A DNA stretch of 64,000 nt from Vitis vinifera (Eukaryota; Streptophyta; Magnoliopsida; Vitales; Vitaceae), in NCBI RefSeq assembly GCF_030704535.1, contig NC_081818.1, forward strand, positions 25,769,001 through 25,833,000, given 5' to 3'. Each line of letters opens with the position of its first letter. Within the stretch, counting starts at the first letter, position 1. Made by a program: the position numbers and the translations under genes. Shown one piece after another: positions 59,990 through 64,000 of this stretch. The notes below the pieces were generated by a model, which was not told where the DNA came from, searched no databases, and saw only the letters and a list, made by a program, of their open reading frames with translations.

Positions 59990-61040
59990 GGTTTAATACA
60001 CTTTACCCCCCAACCTATAGCGTGTTTTTCACATTGACCCCTTGAGTTCAAAATCGAGTAATGAATCCCCAACCTTTATAATTGCATGCAATGTACATTT
60101 TTTGAGAGACGATGTTAATTTTTTTTTAATAGAAAGGCATATGTTCTCCACGTGATCGAGGGCAAAATGGTCAATTTTTTGGGTTTATTACACTTTACCC
60201 CTAACATATAATGTGTTTTGCACATTGCCCCATTGAGTTTCAAAATCGAGCAATATACCATTCATCATTTATAATTGAATGCAATATGCATTTTTTGAGA
60301 GACGACGTTATTTTTTATTTTATAGAATGACATGTGCTCTCCACATGATCGAGGGCAAAATGGTCAATTTATAAAACCCTAACTAGTCTGCCCTCATCTT
60401 CCTTCATTCTTCTTCTTTTCTCTTCACTCTTTTTCTTTCCTCCTCCAATCAATGACTGCATCTCTTGAAATTTCAGCCTTGAAACCTAACTATGGTAAGT
60501 ATTCAGATATGGGCTTTGAGGAAGGATGTGATGAAAACAACAAAAACCCCAAATTTCAAACCCAGATTCCATTTTATTCAAACCAATAACTCCTACAATT
60601 CAACATAATCAGGTTTATGGCTATAAGGAGTTGAAAATCCAACTTCAATGTCAAAGCTCCAAACCCTTTAAAAGATAGAATTAAAAGAGGGAAATAAACA
60701 CTTCAATTCGGTATGATTACCAATCACAACAAAAGATCCAAAAAAACCAAGCTTTTTGAAAAGACCAAAATCAAGAATTTGGAAGACTCACATCACACAA
60801 TTCTGCAATTTTTTTGACAAAAATCTTAGCGAAACCAAAACTTTTCCTTGGTGGGTATCTTTTTATAGGTGAAAAATAGATGTCTAAATGCTTATCTAGC
60901 ATAAACAACAGTGGAAATAGGAAGAAGAGAGAAAAATGGAGAGAAGAAGAAGAAGAACGAAGGAAGAGAAGACTGGTTAGGGTTTTAATCAAAAGGACAC
61001 ATGATCATGAAATCTATGGCGCCGCAGTAATTCCTTAAGT
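59990..61040. mobile_element. Inverted-repeat element with tandem subterminal units, right copy
   Basis: Two units (about 59992-60180, 60181-60370), then an imperfect inverted repeat pair: about 60340-60445 against about 60935-61010 ('gaagactggttagggtttta'). Same structure as 26940-27985. Confidence 0.45.
60452..60589 (+). other. Small reading frame inside the inverted-repeat element
   Basis: A 45-codon frame starting MTASLEISALKPNYG and ending IPFYSNQ. The left copy stops ten codons earlier through a C-to-T type change (caa/taa). No recognised family. Confidence 0.2.
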
Positions 61041-61065
61041 GGAATTTGACATATATATATATATG

Positions 61066-61980
61066 CTCTTTTTAAGGTAAAGTATGTCATTTGATCACAG
61101 AATAAGTAGGATTTGTAACTCAAGGTTGAAGAGATAATCTTGATAGGTGATAACACTACTTTATTAGATTACGAATACTAGTTCATGAGAAGTCTGCATG
61201 CAATGAATAGTAGGTCATAGATCCTAAACTTTGTCTCGTTGTTATTTACATAGGGTACTAGAGTACAATTGATTCTCTTTAGTGGAATATTGAATCAACT
61301 TTAGAATTGAATTCTAAGGGAGTCGGTACTCTTATGGGTCCCAATGGTCTCTGCTTTGAACTCATATACCATGATGACACAATTTATGAGAGTTGAATTG
61401 TCTCTAAGTTCACTTTTGTGCATATGGGCGTTTTGGTAATTATGTAAGGTTGCACAAAGGATAATGAACAAGGTCTTTGAATTGGACTAATTGGTTAATT
61501 AGATGACCTTGTGTGGTTAATTAATCAATTAGGTTTGGACTAGATTAAGTAACCCAAGTCTTGGTAGACTTAAGTCACTTAAACCCAGTAGGAGAACCTT
61601 ATAAATACCCTCTTAGAGAATAAGGTTTCACTTTTTTGGTGAGAGTCGTTTTCCACCTCTAGAGATAGAGAAAGAAACAAAAAGAGAGAGTCATAGCTTT
61701 CTTCCTTCCAAAGCCCACACTTTGAAGTATCAAGATCGTGGTTTGAATCATTAGGTAAAAGATCTTGGGTGTACGAGGCCTTCAGGCATTTTCACTACTA
61801 GAAATTAATAAGAAACATCCAGATCTAGATATAAGTACTACATCTCAAAATCTTTATTCTAATATGGTTTTTATAGCTATATGTTTTTATTGCAATAGAT
61901 TTAGAGAAGCCTAGGATAGTTTACATGCACCCTACGAGATCCAAGGTATGAGAATGAAGCAATCTAGGGTTGCCAACACA
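61066..61980 (+). mobile_element. Candidate solo LTR or LTR-like block, right copy
   Basis: Counterpart of 28035-28950, with TATA-like 'ccttataaataccctcttag' near 61599 and the same probable end. No internal domains are adjacent. Confidence 0.35.
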
Positions 61981-63804
61981 TGTTTTATCACATCATATGA
62001 CTAGGTGATCATCAAGACTCAATTGGTGCCCTTACACTCATGTTAAGGATGTTGAAGAGATTTGCTTGACCTTCTAGTAAGCACATTTGTCTCTAGACAT
62101 GCTATAAATGAAGCTTTTCCCACCCACTTTGAAGGATCAAGTGAAATATCAAAAAATTCAAAAAGTAAAAAAATAGGATGTAACATGTAATGATCAAAAT
62201 ATTGGTTTTTACAGAAATATCAGTTGTTAGATGTTATAGTTATATCAATATATATCGAAAAATTTTGATGAAAATTTTGACAAAAAATATTGAAAAAGAA
62301 ACTAAAAAAATGAAAGAAACAATATATATATACACACACATATGAATATATCTAATTTGGATGTATTCAATGATAAAAAAAAAAAAAAAAAAACAATGAT
62401 GATATATGTATGATCTTTGAAATTTTATTTGTAAATTTATATTTCTCATAGATTTAATTAATATATAAAAAATGTAAAAAAAAAAAATCTTTAACAAAAT
62501 TTTGATAATGATTTTTATATTTTTAACTATTGGTTAAATAGAGTTTAAAGATAACATCATTAACATTAATTTATTTATTAAAATTTTATTTTAATATTAA
62601 TCATGCATTATCTCAAAAAGCTAAAAATTAATTGTGCCTCATGAACAACACATATAACTGAGAGAAGACGTACAATAGAAGGGATCCATTGGTCACTATT
62701 TTCGCTAATATCTATCGAAGGAAATTTTCTTCTCTTTACAATCCAAAATAATGTTCACTTCTATGTCATAACAATAAAGGAAAAAAAAAAAAAAAACCTA
62801 TTGAAAGACAAACGAATTGTTGTATTTATTGGTTTTCAATATCGAATTTTATTTGCCCTTGACCAACCTAGCACAATTTCACGAGTTCAGTCTGATTTTA
62901 GATTATGGTATCTTAGAAAGTTTTCGTAATTTCATATCTAAGAACTACTCAATCCCACTCTGCTCCACTTATTTTATTTTCCCTCTTATCTTATTCATTT
63001 TAGAATTTTTTTTAACCTTAGTATTATTGCTTTGTTTTGTACATATTTGTTTTAAGTTTTTCTTTGGGCTACCCAAAAATTTATAAATGATCAAGCTACA
63101 TTCATTTTTAAAAAATAGGATTTCTAGAGGTAGGCTTTGGAGGTACATTCTATTTATTCACACAGGGCTATGTATAACTCGATACATCGAAATATTTTGT
63201 TATATTCTTATTTCTTCTTGTAAGAATGAGTTTGGTGATTTCAATCCTTGTATTTGGATGCATTTGGAAATGTAATGGTAGAATGATTATTTGTTTATGT
63301 TTCAGTTTTAGGCAACAATGATAATAAAATTGGAAAGGAAATATATTGACAATAATATGAATACAAATACAACCTCTATAAAATAATATGCTTAGGATCA
63401 AGAGAAATTATTATCTTAACGGGATTATTAATTTATCAATAAATGAATAATTAATTAATTTATCTTTAGATACAGTATAATGTTTCTATTTTATAGTACT
63501 TATAAATCCAAAAACAATAGATATAATCAAAAGTTAATATATAAAAGTCTAAAATACTTTAAAAAAAGAAGAGATAATTAATAATTATAGAAGATAAAAA
63601 GTGTCTTAAAAGAGATAGACATAGTATTAAAATTTAATGCCCAAAAAGATAAAAAAGTTTCAAGTATGCAATGATTCCAAAAAAGAGTTGAATTGAGAAA
63701 AATAAAAGTTGTAAAATGTTTCTCAATATTGTATTATAATTTTTATTTGTTATTTTTTAATGTACTTCATCCATTATTAATTCATATTTCCTTGGACCTT
63801 TATG
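61981..63804. repeat. AT-rich tail of the right duplication unit
   Basis: Matches 28951-30786 and ends at 'ccttggacctttatg' (63804). It contains a poly(A) run near 62377-62392 and dispersed AT-rich motifs. About 50 bases of the left copy near 29000 ('actcccaatctttagatctc') are absent. No gene. Confidence 0.6.
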
Positions 63805-64000
63805 AATTTTTTTTTAAAATTATTATTTTATGCAATTAACGATGTTATTAATTTAGTACATTAGCCTGATTGGGGACCAAAATATTTTATAATTTAAACG
63901 AGGTTCTACATAGTTTAAAATAATTCTTTATTTTCATTTAAAAAACATATTTGGGAGTTTTTTTAAAGTAAATGATAAAATTTTGTATCACTGTGTGATT
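63805..64000. other. Sequence beyond the duplication, unassigned
   Basis: AT-rich and unlike the sequence after 30786. No gene is seen before the window ends. Confidence 0.5.

Larger units (their letters stand above)
32105..63804. repeat. Right unit of tandem segmental duplication
   Basis: Collinear with 3406-30786. It carries the Copia insertion and an extra RLP pseudogene. The right edge is sharp at 63804. Confidence 0.85.

Overview
This window is nuclear DNA from a dicot plant. It is AT-rich, has GT..AG (and one GC..AG) introns, an LTR retrotransposon, many TA microsatellites, and plant-type receptor-like proteins (RLPs), a CLC chloride channel and a TrmA-type RNA methyltransferase. Base composition and repeat style look like grapevine (Vitis); that is an inference, as no search was possible.

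The theme is an RLP cluster of the EIX/Cf type: extracellular leucine-rich repeats (LRRs), one transmembrane helix, a short cytoplasmic tail and no kinase. Only two genes are intact, both 1007 codons on the + strand: 3506-6529 and 32205-35228. The rest are broken: + strand 9428-11645, 40517-42720 and 43699-46650; - strand 15575-17254 and 50679-53950; plus small fragments at 22752-22815 and 30894-31262 and four old LRR relics inside a dispersed repeat.

Most of the window is a diverged tandem segmental duplication. Left unit: about 3406-30786. Right unit: about 32105-63804. Shared order: intact RLP; 5'-truncated RLP pseudogene; AT-rich repeat R1 (with LRR relic); CLC 3' fragment (+); methyltransferase 3' end (-); RLP pseudogene (-); second R1; methyltransferase pseudogene (+); inverted-repeat element; LTR-like block; AT-rich tail. 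The right unit also holds a Copia element (36160-about 40516) and an extra RLP pseudogene (43699-46650). The left unit also holds 22123-26850 (methyltransferase last exon, reversed CLC fragment, repeat block). A further copy of the 22.9-25.9 kb repeat block, with a methyltransferase scrap, lies at 1-3100 upstream of the first intact RLP.

The two intact RLPs probably act as cell-surface immune receptors that need a SOBIR1/BAK1-type kinase partner; this comes from family knowledge. Their coding regions are very similar, but their upstream regions, TATA position, 3' regions and stop codons differ. Everything else looks non-functional: a birth-and-death cluster that carried along pieces of a neighbouring convergent CLC/methyltransferase gene pair. 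I see no new biochemical system. The most informative content is the rearrangement history and the regulatory divergence of the two live receptors.
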